64,000 bases of DNA from Duganella flavida (GCF_009857445.1 NZ_WWCN01000007.1:239020-303019), one strand, 5' to 3'; positions 25,532 through 36,085 are shown, numbered from the stretch's first letter. The notes: generated by a model not told the origin, from the sequence alone. Numbers and translations: made by a program.

Positions 25532-25673
25532 CGCCGCCCTTTCGGTTACGTTGCGGCGCGGTCGCAAGGAAGCAGCCATAGCCCAGCAACAGGAACGCCA
25601 CAAATACGCAGAAGATCAGCCAATTGTAATAGATCATGGTCGCCGTGGAGATCACCGTGCAGACTTGTTCCAC
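25500..25673 (-). CDS. Possible small single-TM protein upstream of eutB
   Basis: Frame open from a GTG at 25673 to TAA at 25502-25500, 57 residues, overlapping the eutB start by 32 bases. It holds one strongly hydrophobic helix (NWLIFCVFVAFLLLGYGCFL) followed by a basic tail. GAGAGG lies eight bases before the GTG. A tiny membrane protein co-expressed with eutBC is possible; it could also be chance reading of the leader. Confidence 0.4.
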   Translation of the reverse strand: MEQVCTVISTATMIYYNWLIFCVFVAFLLLGYGCFLATAPQRNRKGGDGQLLAPGRQ

Positions 25674-25757
25674 TCCATTTACCTCTCTTTCAATTGCCTG
25701 CTGAACGACGTCACATCTGGATGCGTGCTAGGATACTTTTCTAGCTAAGGAGGTGAT

Positions 25758-25964
25758 ATGTCAATTTATCGTCCTGAAGGATTACGTGCCTATTGCGAAT
25801 TCGAAACGGCGCTTGCCGAAGAACACGCGGCGGTTCACGAATTGGCTCAATGCGCCAAGATTGAGGTCTACCACCTGTTAGCTAGCGATTTGTTCGACCG
25901 CGTTGCAGCCGCGCACGCGAAGACACTAGCCGCTTACAAACAAATTGAATGTTTTAAGCAGTAA
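25758..25964 (+). CDS. Small hypothetical protein (68 aa)
   Basis: Preceded by an almost ideal Shine-Dalgarno (AAGGAGGTGAT immediately before the ATG). The product MSIYRPEGLRAYCEF is Ala/Glu/His-rich and predicted mostly helical, without TM segments. No family recognised. Local GC is lower than in the flanking eut genes. Divergent from the eutBC transcript. Confidence 0.65.
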   Translation: MSIYRPEGLRAYCEFETALAEEHAAVHELAQCAKIEVYHLLASDLFDRVAAAHAKTLAAYKQIECFKQ

Positions 25965-26120
25965 GTTATTACCCGCCTAAAACTATACTGCCCGTAATGC
26001 CGAGACGTTAGCAACTGCAGGGCCATTTCGATGCAGAAGTCGTTTTCTGGAAGGAACGAAGCAGCGAAAATCTCCAAGCTGGGGGCGCAGCGCCATCGTG
26101 ACTATCACCGGAGAGACATA

Positions 26121-26606
26121 ATGGACTACATCACTCAAGACCGGACCCGTTGGGTGGAAGGGATATTGCGCGCCGGACGGGAGTTAGTCCTGGCTTCTAT
26201 CAGGCCGGATGGTAGCCCTCATGCCTCCACGCTGAGCTATGCAAATGACGGCTTGAAAACTTACTGCTCCATTTCCCTCGATAGCCAGAAAGCCCACGAT
26301 ATACGACATGATGCGCAAGTAGCCTATGTGGTCAACAGCCCATATGGGGCGTGGGCGGAAATACAAGGCATCTCGGTCGATGCCAAGGCCAGCATGCTGA
26401 ACGAGACGGAAGAGCTTCAACTGGCCTCGACCTTGTTGCTGCGGAAGTACCCGGAATTTTCCAAAGTAATTTCCGATACCCGAGCCCTACCGTGGCCGGG
26501 CTTGCTTTTCATCGTGTTGCAGCCTCAAGTGATTTCCCTACTCGACTATACCCGGAGCTTTGGGCACACGGAGCACTACGCGGTGCCGACCTCAAGTCCT
26601 GCTTAA
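26121..26606 (+). CDS. Pyridoxamine 5'-phosphate-oxidase-like FMN-binding protein
   Basis: 161 residues with the split-barrel fold of PNPOx-like proteins: LVLASIRPDGSPHASTLSYANDGLKTYCSISLDSQKAHDIRHDAQVAYVV is the usual first half, followed by an EIQGISVDAKA strand. Members bind FMN or F420 and act as reductases or haem/flavin-linked stress proteins; this one cannot be assigned. ATG at 26121 chosen because GGAGAG lies six bases before it; an ATG at 26031 is in frame but unsupported. The gene is more AT-rich than its surroundings. Confidence 0.82.
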   Translation: MDYITQDRTRWVEGILRAGRELVLASIRPDGSPHASTLSYANDGLKTYCSISLDSQKAHDIRHDAQVAYVVNSPYGAWAEIQGISVDAKASMLNETEELQLASTLLLRKYPEFSKVISDTRALPWPGLLFIVLQPQVISLLDYTRSFGHTEHYAVPTSSPA

Positions 26607-26921
26607 GGTGGCGTGAACTGCGTATTGAGGTACGCACCTATCGCCGGCCAGGTAGCCCCTCCCCCAGCGGCCCGAAAGCACGCTTGCTGTAAGCGAACGT
26701 TCCCAAGAAAATTCTGGCATTCAAATTCCGAAAAAATATTTGGCGAAAACAAGCAGTGTTGCCACCACCGATTGAATCCGCAACCTTACACGGCCGATGG
26801 TGCACAAGGTAGCATCTAGCTCGACTGAAAAGTTCACGGATTGTCACCTCAACCAATCTTCTTCAGTCCGTCCCAAAAAAAATCCCTCCGCGAGGGAGGG
26901 ATTTTCTGAGGCAACCGAAAC
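26607..26921. other. Intergenic stretch, no gene seen except a terminator
   Basis: About 315 bases between the PNPOx-like gene and secF. I see no credible ORF on either strand, no tRNA-like fold, and no repeat shared with the rest of the window. Only the secF terminator at its right end is supported. The AT-rich centre (26700-26760) could be a decayed gene or a promoter tract. Confidence 0.5.
26875..26903 (-). terminator. Rho-independent terminator of the secDF transcript
   Basis: AATCCCTCC (26881-26889) pairs with GGAGGGATT (26895-26903) around a five-base loop; on the minus strand it runs into eight T residues (26882-26875). It lies 18 bases after the secF stop. Confidence 0.9.
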
Positions 26922-27944
26922 TTAAACTACCGCGCCATCGGTTTCGTCTTTTTCCTTGATCGGCTTGATCAAGTCTTCGCGCTTCACGCCCAGCCACATG
27001 GCGACGGCGGCAGCCACAAACACCGACGAGTAGATGCCGAAGCAAATACCAATGGTCAGCGCCATGGCGAAGAAGTGCAGCGTTGGGCCGCCCAGGAACA
27101 GCATCGACAGCACCATCATCTGCGTGCAGCCGTGGGTAATGATGGTCCGCGAGATGGTCGAGGTAATGGCGTTGTCGATCACTTCATGTACCGACGCCTT
27201 GCGCTGCTTGCGGAAGTTTTCGCGGATACGGTCGAAGATAACCACCGACTCATTCACCGAGTAACCGAGTACCGCCAGCACGCCGGCCAGCACGGTCAGC
27301 GAGAACTCCCACTGGAAGAACGCGAAGAAGCCGAGGATGATCACGACGTCGTGCAAGTTAGCGACAATCGCCGCCACCGCAAACTTCCACTCGAAGCGGA
27401 TAGCCAGGTAGATCATCACGCCGATCACCACCATCACCAGTGCATTCAAGCCGTTCTGGGTCAGCTCATCGCCCACCTGCGGACCGACGAACTCCACCTT
27501 CTGCAGCGATACCAGCTCGGCATCGCCAGCACCCGCGCACGATTGCTTGACCACGTGCTCGCCCTTGGCGGTCACGGTGTCGATCTGCTTCAGGCTACCG
27601 GTTTCAGCTTTGCACAGCGCCTCGAACACCTGCGCCGAGGCCGCGTTCGGGGTGATGCCCTTCACCACTGGCAGACGCAGCATCACGTCATGCGCGGTGC
27701 CGAAGCCGGTCGCTTCCGGCTGTTCGTAGCCGATGGTTTCCAGCGTGTGGCGGATCCGTTCCAGGTTGGCCGGCTGCTGGTATTTCAGTTCCATCACGGT
27801 GCCGCCGGTGAACTCTACCGACAGATGCAGGCCGCGATGCAACAGGAAGAACACAGCCGCCACGAAGGTCAACGCCGAAATGACGTTGAACACCAGCGCG
27901 TGGCGCATGAACGGGATGTCTTTTTTAATGCGGAAAAATTCCAT
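26922..27944 (-). CDS. secF: Protein translocase subunit SecF
   Basis: Membrane component of the SecDF proton-driven auxiliary complex of the Sec translocon. 340 residues, six TM helices; FTGGTVMELKYQ in the first periplasmic domain and the conserved helix LAGVLAVLGYSVNESVVIFDRIRENFR are diagnostic. Starts 15 bases after the secD stop and ends the queA-tgt-yajC-secD-secF series with a terminator. Confidence 0.97.
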   Translation of the reverse strand: MEFFRIKKDIPFMRHALVFNVISALTFVAAVFFLLHRGLHLSVEFTGGTVMELKYQQPANLERIRHTLETIGYEQPEATGFGTAHDVMLRLPVVKGITPNAASAQVFEALCKAETGSLKQIDTVTAKGEHVVKQSCAGAGDAELVSLQKVEFVGPQVGDELTQNGLNALVMVVIGVMIYLAIRFEWKFAVAAIVANLHDVVIILGFFAFFQWEFSLTVLAGVLAVLGYSVNESVVIFDRIRENFRKQRKASVHEVIDNAITSTISRTIITHGCTQMMVLSMLFLGGPTLHFFAMALTIGICFGIYSSVFVAAAVAMWLGVKREDLIKPIKEKDETDGAVV

Positions 27945-27959
27945 CTTTTCTACCCCTGG

Positions 27960-29825
27960 TTATTTCTGGCCCGGTACCCAGACGGTACCGATAGCGATCG
28001 ATTGCAGTTTCTTCTGGCGGCCGTACCAGAGGTTGACCACACCGCGCGAGACAAACACGGCGGAGAACATCGAGGTCAGGATACCCAGCGTGTGCACCAC
28101 GGCGAAGCCGCGGATCGGACCGGAACCGAACACCCACAGCGCCACACCAACGATCAGGGTGGTGACGTTGGAGTCGATGATGGTGTCCCATGCGTGGCTG
28201 AAGCCGTCCGAGATCGCCTGCTTCGGCGTCGCGCCTTTGCGCAGCTCTTCGCGGATACGCTCGTTAATCAGCACGTTGGAGTCAATCGCCATACCCAGCG
28301 CCAGCGCAATTGCGGCCATGCCCGGCAGGGTCAGGGTCGCCTGCATCAGCGACAGGATCGCCACCAGCAGCAGCAGGTTGACGGCCAGCGCAAACACGCT
28401 GAAGAAGCCGAAGATCATGTAGTACACGATCATGAAGACAGCGATGGCAATGAAGCCGTACAGGGTCGAATGCAGGCCCTTGCTGATGTTCTCGGCGCCC
28501 AGTGCTGGGCCGATGGTGCGTTCTTCGATCACTTCCATCGGCGCCGACAGCGCGCCGGAGCGCAGCAGCAGCGCCAGTTCAGCCGAGTTCTCGGCGTTGC
28601 CCATGCCGGTGATGCGGAAACCGCTGCCGCCCAGTTCGCTCTGGATGGTGGCTACCGACAGCACTTCCGGCTTGCCTTTTTCAAACAGCACGATGGCCAT
28701 GCGCTTGCCGACGCGGTCACGCGTCGCTTCGCGGATGCGGCGGCCGCCGTCGCCGCTCAGGTCGATGCTGACGGCTGGCTGGTGGTTTTCGTCGTAGGAA
28801 GCGGTCGCGCCGGAGATATGCTCGCCCGACAGCACCACGTCCTTGGTCAGCACCACTGGCACGCCTTTGCCGACGGTGAACAGCTCGGAATTCAGCGGAA
28901 TCGCCGCCGACAGTTCGGTACCTGGAGTCACCGTATCGTCGACCATGCGCACTTCCAGCGTGGCGGTACGGCCAATCACGGCACGTGCACGCGCCACGTC
29001 CTGCACGCCTGGCAGCTGGACCACGATGCGGTCGGCGCCTTGCTGCTGGATCACCGGTTCGGCCACGCCCAGTTCGTTGACGCGTTTGGACAGGGTCGAG
29101 ATGTTTTGCTTGACGCCTTCATCGACGGTCTGCTTCAGCGCAGCCGGTTTCAGGCTGATCACCGTTTTCAGGTCGCTGCCTTCGCCGGAATCCACAAACA
29201 GCAGGTCGCCCAGCTGGCCGGCCAGCACATCCTTGGCTTTCTGGCGGGTCGCCTCGTCGCGGAACTTGATTTCGACGGTGTCGCCGACGCCTTCGATGCC
29301 GGCGTGGCGCACATTCTTGTCACGCAGCAGGCTGCGGGCCGCAGTCTGGATACCTTGTACGCGCTTTTTCAGCACGGCTTTGGCGTCCACCTGCATCAGG
29401 AAGTGCACACCACCGCGCAAGTCGAGGCCGAGGTACATCGGCAGCGCGTGCAGGCTCTGCATCCATTTCGGGGTGTCTTCCTGCAGGTTCAGGGCGACCA
29501 GGTAGGTCGGATCTTCCGGATCGGCGTTCAGGCCTTTTTCCAGCACCGCCTTGGCGTGGAACTGGATGTCCGGGGTGGCGAAGCGCGCACGCACCGAGGC
29601 GTAGGTGCCGCTGCCGTCAAAGGTCAGGCCATTGTTGGCGATGCCGGCCTTGGTCAGCACATCGGCCACCTTGGCGGTCATGTCGGAGGTCATCTTGACC
29701 GTCGACTTGCCGCTGGTAACCTGCACCGCCGGCGACTGGCCGAAGAAGTTCGGCGCCGTGAACAGCGCGCCCAACAGGATGGCAACGACAATAAGGATAT
29801 ATTTCCAGACTGGATAACGATTCAT
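27960..29825 (-). CDS. secD: Protein translocase subunit SecD
   Basis: Partner of SecF; pulls secreted proteins through using the proton gradient. 621 residues, normal: TM1 at the N-terminus, LGLDLRGGVHFLMQVD (the DLRGG motif), a large periplasmic region, then five TM helices with MAIDSNVLINERIREELR. Separated from yajC by 59 bases containing a GC-rich hairpin. Confidence 0.97.
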   Translation of the reverse strand: MNRYPVWKYILIVVAILLGALFTAPNFFGQSPAVQVTSGKSTVKMTSDMTAKVADVLTKAGIANNGLTFDGSGTYASVRARFATPDIQFHAKAVLEKGLNADPEDPTYLVALNLQEDTPKWMQSLHALPMYLGLDLRGGVHFLMQVDAKAVLKKRVQGIQTAARSLLRDKNVRHAGIEGVGDTVEIKFRDEATRQKAKDVLAGQLGDLLFVDSGEGSDLKTVISLKPAALKQTVDEGVKQNISTLSKRVNELGVAEPVIQQQGADRIVVQLPGVQDVARARAVIGRTATLEVRMVDDTVTPGTELSAAIPLNSELFTVGKGVPVVLTKDVVLSGEHISGATASYDENHQPAVSIDLSGDGGRRIREATRDRVGKRMAIVLFEKGKPEVLSVATIQSELGGSGFRITGMGNAENSAELALLLRSGALSAPMEVIEERTIGPALGAENISKGLHSTLYGFIAIAVFMIVYYMIFGFFSVFALAVNLLLLVAILSLMQATLTLPGMAAIALALGMAIDSNVLINERIREELRKGATPKQAISDGFSHAWDTIIDSNVTTLIVGVALWVFGSGPIRGFAVVHTLGILTSMFSAVFVSRGVVNLWYGRQKKLQSIAIGTVWVPGQK

Positions 29826-29856
29826 ATAGCTCTAACGTTCCGTGTAGACGTCAAAA

Positions 29857-29877
29857 GGCCCGCAGCGGGTGCGGGCC
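29857..29877 (-). terminator. Hairpin between yajC and secD, weak terminator or attenuator
   Basis: GGCCCGCA (29857-29864) pairs with TGCGGGCC (29870-29877) around five bases. On the minus strand the stem is followed by TTTT and then G/A, too short a T run for a strong stop, so partial attenuation is likelier than full termination. Confidence 0.5.
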
Positions 29878-29884
29878 GGGGGAA

Positions 29885-30223
29885 TTACACGCTCTTCAGC
29901 GTGCCGTTTGGCAGCACCATCGTGATCGAGTTCTTTTGCACCACCAGTTCGGCGCCGCTGGAGATTTCCAGGGTGATGTACAGGTCGGAGATCTTGGTGA
30001 TCTTGCCCAGTACGCCGCCGGCGGTCACGACTTCATTGCCCTTGGCCAGTGCTTCCATCATGGCTTTTTGTTCCTTGGCGCGCTTCTGCTGAGGACGGAT
30101 CATCAGGAAGTACATCGCCACGAACATCAGAATCAGGAAACCATACTGGCCCAGGAAGCCACCGCCGCCGCCGAGGGCTTCGAGTGGGTTGGATTGGGCA
30201 TATGCATTGGAAATAAAGAACAC
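29885..30223 (-). CDS. yajC: Preprotein translocase subunit YajC
   Basis: 112-residue single-TM protein of the SecDF-YajC complex. N-terminal hydrophobic helix (GFLILMFVAMYFLMIRPQQKRAKEQ) and the typical LAKGNEVVTAGGVLGKI are clear. The start codon is GTG at 30223, with GGAG five bases before it. Lies 70 bases downstream of tgt, the standard proteobacterial order. Confidence 0.95.
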   Translation of the reverse strand: MFFISNAYAQSNPLEALGGGGGFLGQYGFLILMFVAMYFLMIRPQQKRAKEQKAMMEALAKGNEVVTAGGVLGKITKISDLYITLEISSGAELVVQKNSITMVLPNGTLKSV

Positions 30224-30293
30224 AGTGACTCCGATATCTATAGTTTAAAAAGCAGCGCTGTATTCTAGCACTGGCCGCGCGGCGTTAGGACTT

Positions 30294-31448
<1,155 letters not shown>

Positions 31449-31454
31449 TTACCG

Positions 31455-31519
31455 CCGTCGTTCCCGCGCAGGCGGGAACCCATACTCAGCATGGGTCCCC
31501 GCGTTCGCGAGGACGACGG
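31455..31519. repeat. BIME/REP-like repeat, second copy
   Basis: CCGTCGTTCCCGCG (31455-31468) pairs with CGCGAGGACGACGG (31506-31519) with two mismatches; inner arms GCGGGAACCCAT and ATGGGTCCCCGC also pair. Same design and nearly same arm sequence as 16759-16839 but shorter in the middle. It lies in the tgt-queA gap. Confidence 0.78.
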
Positions 31520-31527
31520 TGCGGCGG

Positions 31528-32553
31528 TTAAGCTCGTTGTTCCGTGGTCAGCAGCATGGCGTCGCCGTAGCTGAAGAAGCGGTATTCATAGTCGATCGCG
31601 TGCGCGTACGCCTTGCGGATCTCTTCAAAACCGGCGAAGGCCGACACCAGCATCAGCAGGGTCGACTTAGGCAGGTGGAAATTGGTGATCAGACGGGTCA
31701 CCGTCTTGAACTTGTAGCCCGGCGTGATGAACAGCGCGGTATCGGCGCTGCCGGCTTCCAGCTGACCGCTCTGCGAGGCCGATTCCAGCGCGCGCAGCGA
31801 GGTCGTACCCACTGCCACCACATCGCGGCCAGCCGCACGCGCGGCGCGCACTGCGTCCACGGTCTCTTGCGGCATGGTGTACCACTCGGTATGCATCTGG
31901 TGCTCGGACAGGTTCTCGTTACGCACCGGCTGGAAGGTGCCCGCGCCCACGTGCAGCGTGACGTAGGCGAAGTTGACGCCCTTGGCTTTCAGCTTTTCCA
32001 GCAGCGCTTCGTCGAAGTGCAGGCCGGCGGTCGGCGCGGCGACGGCGCCCGGCACCTTGTTGAACACGGTCTGGTAGCGGTTTTCGTCGAACGAATCGGC
32101 ATCGTGCTCGATGTACGGTGGCAGCGGCAGGCGGCCGTGGGCTTCGATCAGGTCGAATACGTCGGCATCGAAATGCAACGTGAAGAATTCACCGGCACGC
32201 TCGCCGACGGTGACATCGAAAGCATCGGCCAGACGCATCTTGGTGCCGGCCAGCGGCGAACGCGAGGCGCGCACCTGCGCCAGCACGGTGCGGTTATCCA
32301 GCACGCGCTCGACCAGGGCTTCCACCTTGCCGCCGCTCTCCTTGGTACCGAAGAAACGGGCTTTCAGCACGCGGGTGTTGTTCATCACCAGCAGGTCGCC
32401 CGCCTGCAGCAGGCCGACGATATCGGCGAACTGGCGGTCAATAATCTGCTCACCGTCCAGGTGCAGCAGACGGGAGGCGCTGCGGTCTGGCAGCGGAAAT
32501 TGCGCAATACGCTCTTGCGGCAAGTTAAAATCGAAATCGGAAAGCGAATACAT
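31528..32553 (-). CDS. queA: S-adenosylmethionine:tRNA ribosyltransferase-isomerase QueA
   Basis: Adds the epoxycyclopentanediol ring to preQ1-tRNA, using SAM as ribosyl donor. 341 residues. N-terminus [24 protein letters not shown] and the stretch [25 protein letters not shown], plus [17 protein letters not shown] near the end, identify it. Divergent from recG, sharing a 70-base promoter region. Confidence 0.97.
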   Translation of the reverse strand: MYSLSDFDFNLPQERIAQFPLPDRSASRLLHLDGEQIIDRQFADIVGLLQAGDLLVMNNTRVLKARFFGTKESGGKVEALVERVLDNRTVLAQVRASRSPLAGTKMRLADAFDVTVGERAGEFFTLHFDADVFDLIEAHGRLPLPPYIEHDADSFDENRYQTVFNKVPGAVAAPTAGLHFDEALLEKLKAKGVNFAYVTLHVGAGTFQPVRNENLSEHQMHTEWYTMPQETVDAVRAARAAGRDVVAVGTTSLRALESASQSGQLEAGSADTALFITPGYKFKTVTRLITNFHLPKSTLLMLVSAFAGFEEIRKAYAHAIDYEYRFFSYGDAMLLTTEQRA

Positions 32554-32623
32554 GTGAGGACTCTGTTAACAAAATTACGGTAGGCCTTACAATACTGGCG
32601 GCCAACCCTCTATTTTACGCCAT

Positions 32624-34690
32624 ATGCCTGTTTCACCCCCGAAAACTGCTAAAAAAACCGTCAGCGCAGAAGCCAAACTGGCCAAACTGGGCCTGCACAC
32701 GGACATGGACCTGGTGCTGCACCTGCCCATGCGCTATGAGGACGAGACACAGGTCATCACCATCGAGGAAGCCCGTCTGCACGGCGGCGACACTTCCCAA
32801 GTTGAAGGCATAGTTGTAAAAAACGAGATCGCTTTCAAGCCCCGGCGCCAACTTTTAGTCCATATCAGCGACGGCACCGGCGATTTGCAGCTGCGTTTCA
32901 TGAATTTCTACGGCAGCCAGGTCAAGCAACTGGCCGAGGGCACGCGGGTGCGCGCGCGCGGCGAATTGAAGCACGGCTTCTTTGGCGCGGAGATGGTGCA
33001 CCCGGCTTACAAGGTGGTGAACGAGGGTGCGCCGCTGCCGACTTCTTTAACGCCGGTCTATCCGTCCGGCGAAGGCCTGTCGCAGCCGGTGCTGCGCAAA
33101 GCGATTGGCGAAGCGATGAAGCGCGTCGACTGGACCGACACCCTGCCGCCCTCCCTGCGCGCCGAGTTGCAGCTGTCGGATCTTGAGCCGGCCGTGAAGC
33201 TGCTGCACTACCCGCCGCAGCAAGTGGACGAACACGCGCTGCTGGACCGCTCACATCCCGCCTGGACGCGCGTGAAGTTCGATGAACTGCTGGCGCAACA
33301 GCTGTCGCTGAAACGCGCCCAGCGCGCGCGCCGCGCCAAAGGCTCGCCTCCGCTGACCAAGGTCGGCGCGTTGTCGCGCGACCTGCAAGCAGTGCTGCCC
33401 TTCAAACTAACCGGCGCGCAGCAGCGCGTGCTGACCGAGATCAGCGCCGACCTGCGCCAGCCGTATCCCATGCAACGCCTGCTGCAAGGCGACGTAGGCA
33501 GCGGCAAGACCGTGGTGTCGGCGCTCGCCGCCGCGCAAGCGATCGACAGTGGCTATCAGGCCGCGCTGATGGCGCCGACCGAAATCCTCGCCGAACAGCA
33601 CTTCCGCAAAATCGCCGCATGGATGGAACCCTTGGGCGTGAAGGTCGCATGGCTGACCGGCAGCTTGAAGAAAAAAGAAAAGCAGGCCGCCTACGACATG
33701 ATCGAATCCGGCGAGGCGCGCCTCGTGGTGGGCACGCACGCGCTGCTGCAAGAGGTAGTGACGTTCTCGAATCTCGGCTTGTCCATCGTCGACGAGCAGC
33801 ACCGCTTCGGCGTCGGCCAGCGCCTGACCTTGCGCAACAAGGGCAATGAAGGCGCAGTGCCGCACCAGTTGATGATGTCGGCCACGCCGATCCCGCGCAC
33901 ACTGGCCATGACTTACTACGCCGACCTGGAAGTGTCGGTAATTGATGAACTGCCGCCGGGCCGCAGTCCTATCGTCACGCGCGCCATCGACCAGAATCGC
34001 CGCGACGAAGTGATCGAGCGTGTACACGCCGCCGCGCAGGAGGGCCGCCAGATTTACTGGGTCTGCCCGCTGATCGAAGAATCGGAAGCACTGCAACTGC
34101 AAACCGCCACCGACACCCACGCCCTGCTGGCAGAAGCCCTGCCGGACCTGAACGTAGGACTGGTGCACGGCCGCATGAAGCCCGCAGAAAAGCAAGTCGT
34201 AATGGATGCGTTCACTGCCAACGAAATGCACGTGTTGGTCGCCACCACCGTGATCGAGGTTGGCGTCGATGTGCCGAATGCCTCGCTGATGGTGATCGAA
34301 CATGCGGAACGATTCGGCCTGTCGCAACTGCACCAGCTGCGTGGACGCGTGGGCCGGGGATCGGCGGCGTCGGTGTGCTTGCTGCTGTATCAAAGCCCGT
34401 TAGGCCAAATCGCCAAGCAGCGCCTGATGACCATGCGCGAAACCACGGACGGTTTTGAAATCGCCCGCCGCGATCTGGAAATCCGCGGCCCCGGCGAATT
34501 CCTCGGCGCGCGCCAATCGGGTCAAGCGATGCTGCGCTTCGCTGATCTTGAAACCGACGCCTGGCTAGTCGACCAAGCGCGCGATGTCGCCCACGACCTG
34601 CTGCACGCAAACACACCAGAAAAAGCCGCCACCGTGGAAGCCCACCTGGCCCGCTGGCTAGGCGGCCGCGAAGAATTCCTCAAGGTTTAA
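32624..34690 (+). CDS. recG: ATP-dependent DNA helicase RecG
   Basis: Remodels stalled replication forks and branched DNA. 688 residues, usual length: N-terminal wedge/OB region (to about 260), helicase motif I GDVGSGKTVVSALAA, motif II written DEQHRFGVGQR, motif III MSATPIPRTLAMTYYADLEVS, and motif VI QLHQLRGRVGRG. No clear ribosome site precedes the ATG; a TACAAT -10 at 32588-32593 would give a leader of about 25 bases. The stop overlaps the end of a tiny convergent gene. Confidence 0.97.
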   Translation: MPVSPPKTAKKTVSAEAKLAKLGLHTDMDLVLHLPMRYEDETQVITIEEARLHGGDTSQVEGIVVKNEIAFKPRRQLLVHISDGTGDLQLRFMNFYGSQVKQLAEGTRVRARGELKHGFFGAEMVHPAYKVVNEGAPLPTSLTPVYPSGEGLSQPVLRKAIGEAMKRVDWTDTLPPSLRAELQLSDLEPAVKLLHYPPQQVDEHALLDRSHPAWTRVKFDELLAQQLSLKRAQRARRAKGSPPLTKVGALSRDLQAVLPFKLTGAQQRVLTEISADLRQPYPMQRLLQGDVGSGKTVVSALAAAQAIDSGYQAALMAPTEILAEQHFRKIAAWMEPLGVKVAWLTGSLKKKEKQAAYDMIESGEARLVVGTHALLQEVVTFSNLGLSIVDEQHRFGVGQRLTLRNKGNEGAVPHQLMMSATPIPRTLAMTYYADLEVSVIDELPPGRSPIVTRAIDQNRRDEVIERVHAAAQEGRQIYWVCPLIEESEALQLQTATDTHALLAEALPDLNVGLVHGRMKPAEKQVVMDAFTANEMHVLVATTVIEVGVDVPNASLMVIEHAERFGLSQLHQLRGRVGRGSAASVCLLLYQSPLGQIAKQRLMTMRETTDGFEIARRDLEIRGPGEFLGARQSGQAMLRFADLETDAWLVDQARDVAHDLLHANTPEKAATVEAHLARWLGGREEFLKV

Positions 34691-34806
34691 AAGCATAGCC
34701 AGATCCGGTTCGCCAGATCCACCACAAAGTCCGGCTGCAAATACGCAGCGAACACCAGCGCCAGCACAATGGCGAAGGCGCCGCGTAGCAGCCAGGTTTT
34801 CATCAT
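34687..34806 (-). CDS. Micro-protein (39 aa), translationally coupled to MFS gene
   Basis: Its ATG (34806-34804) overlaps the TGA of the MFS transporter gene (34805-34803) as ATGA, the classic coupling arrangement. The product MMKTWLLRGAFAIVLALVF has one hydrophobic helix and ends DLANRIWLCF. It meets recG tail to tail with a three-base overlap. Too short for standard gene calling. The intact frame, coupled start and membrane helix argue for a real small subunit of, or companion to, the transporter. No family name can be given. Confidence 0.55.
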   Translation of the reverse strand: MMKTWLLRGAFAIVLALVFAAYLQPDFVVDLANRIWLCF

Positions 34807-36014
34807 GCGGCCTGCGTGCGCGCCAGTGGGCGCTCGTTGATGGGCAGGTTAATCAGGCCGGACATGACGCCCAGCGCAATCGCAATCCCCCACACCATGT
34901 TGTAGCTACCCTGCGTCGAGTACAGATAGCCGCCCAGCCACACCCCGAGGAAGCTACCTAGCTGGTGCGAGAAGAACACTATCCCTGCCAGCATCGACAT
35001 GTGCTTCACTCCGAACACGCCGGCGATGATGCCATTGGTGAGCGGCACCGTGGAGAGCCACAACACGCCCATCGCCGCGGCAAACAGATACACCGACATT
35101 GGCGCCAAAGGCGCCAGCAAGAACAGCGAAATCACTACGGAACGCGAGAAGTAAATCGTCGACAGCAGGTAGCGTTTAGGGAAGCGGCCACCAAGCTTGC
35201 CCGCGTAGTAGGAACCAAAAATATTGAACAAGCCAATCAGCGCCAGCGCCAGCACCGCAACGCTAGGATTGCCGATGCCCTGGTCGCGCAGGTAGGCCGG
35301 CAAGTGCACACCGATAAACACCACCTGGAAACCGCACACAAAATAGCCCGCGACCAGGAACAGGAAGGAGCGATTACCCAGCGCCTCGCTAGCCGCCTCA
35401 CGGATGCTTTGTTGCGGGCCGTGTGCATGCTCCACCGCCGGCTCGCGCAGGTAGAAAGCCATCGGCACCATCAGCAGCACCAGCAACGCGCCCAGTATGT
35501 AAAAGGCGTTCTGCCAGCCGACTGCGGAAATCAATTGCTGCTCAATCGGCATCATCATGAACTGGCCAAAGGAACTGGCCGCGCCCGAAATACCAAACGC
35601 CCACGAACGCTTTTCCGGCGGCGCCACGCGGCCGATGATGCCGCTCACCGCGCCAAACGCAGTGCACGCAAGACCAAGGCCGATGAATACGCCGGAGCCC
35701 AGCACGAATAAGGTTGGATGCGTGATGGTCGCCATCCACACCAGTCCAAGCATGTAGGAGATTGCGCCCACCAGTACCACGCGCATGGTGCCAAAACGGT
35801 CGGCCGCCATGCCGGCGAACGGGCCGAATGCGCCCCACATCAGGTTTTGCATGGCCTGCGCCAGCGAGTAAGTCTCGCGCGTCCAACCGTTGGCTTGGGA
35901 GATCGGCTGCATCCAGAAGCCGAAGCCGTGGCGTACGCCCATCGCCAGCGTCAGGACGACGCCGGTGGCGAGCAGCACGTTTTTGAGGGTCAGTGTGCGG
36001 TCTGCGGTGAACAT
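34803..36014 (-). CDS. Major facilitator superfamily transporter
   Basis: 403 residues and 12 predicted TM helices, of the class related to monocarboxylate/oxalate-formate carriers: FGFWMQPISQANGWTRETYSLAQAMQNL in TM1-2, and the MFS loop GMAADRFGTMRVV. Substrate not determined. ATG at 36014 preferred, with GGGGAG five bases before it, over an ATG 21 bases upstream. Followed by the coupled micro-protein. Confidence 0.88.
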   Translation of the reverse strand: MFTADRTLTLKNVLLATGVVLTLAMGVRHGFGFWMQPISQANGWTRETYSLAQAMQNLMWGAFGPFAGMAADRFGTMRVVLVGAISYMLGLVWMATITHPTLFVLGSGVFIGLGLACTAFGAVSGIIGRVAPPEKRSWAFGISGAASSFGQFMMMPIEQQLISAVGWQNAFYILGALLVLLMVPMAFYLREPAVEHAHGPQQSIREAASEALGNRSFLFLVAGYFVCGFQVVFIGVHLPAYLRDQGIGNPSVAVLALALIGLFNIFGSYYAGKLGGRFPKRYLLSTIYFSRSVVISLFLLAPLAPMSVYLFAAAMGVLWLSTVPLTNGIIAGVFGVKHMSMLAGIVFFSHQLGSFLGVWLGGYLYSTQGSYNMVWGIAIALGVMSGLINLPINERPLARTQAA

Positions 36015-36085
36015 GGTTTCTCCCCTGTTATTCATTTCGTATCGGGAGATTGTAACCAGTTCGCGCCGACCGCGCTTGCGGCCTT

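Noticed and set aside
26607..26870. Short open frames in the gap before secF, e.g. 26638-26856 on the minus strand
   Set aside because: No ribosome site, no recognisable motif, composition not gene-like.
27075..30092. 1,000-codon plus-strand open frame opposite secF-secD-yajC
   Set aside because: Same reason: antisense shadow with His/Gln/Arg-rich translation; the Sec genes on the other strand are certain.
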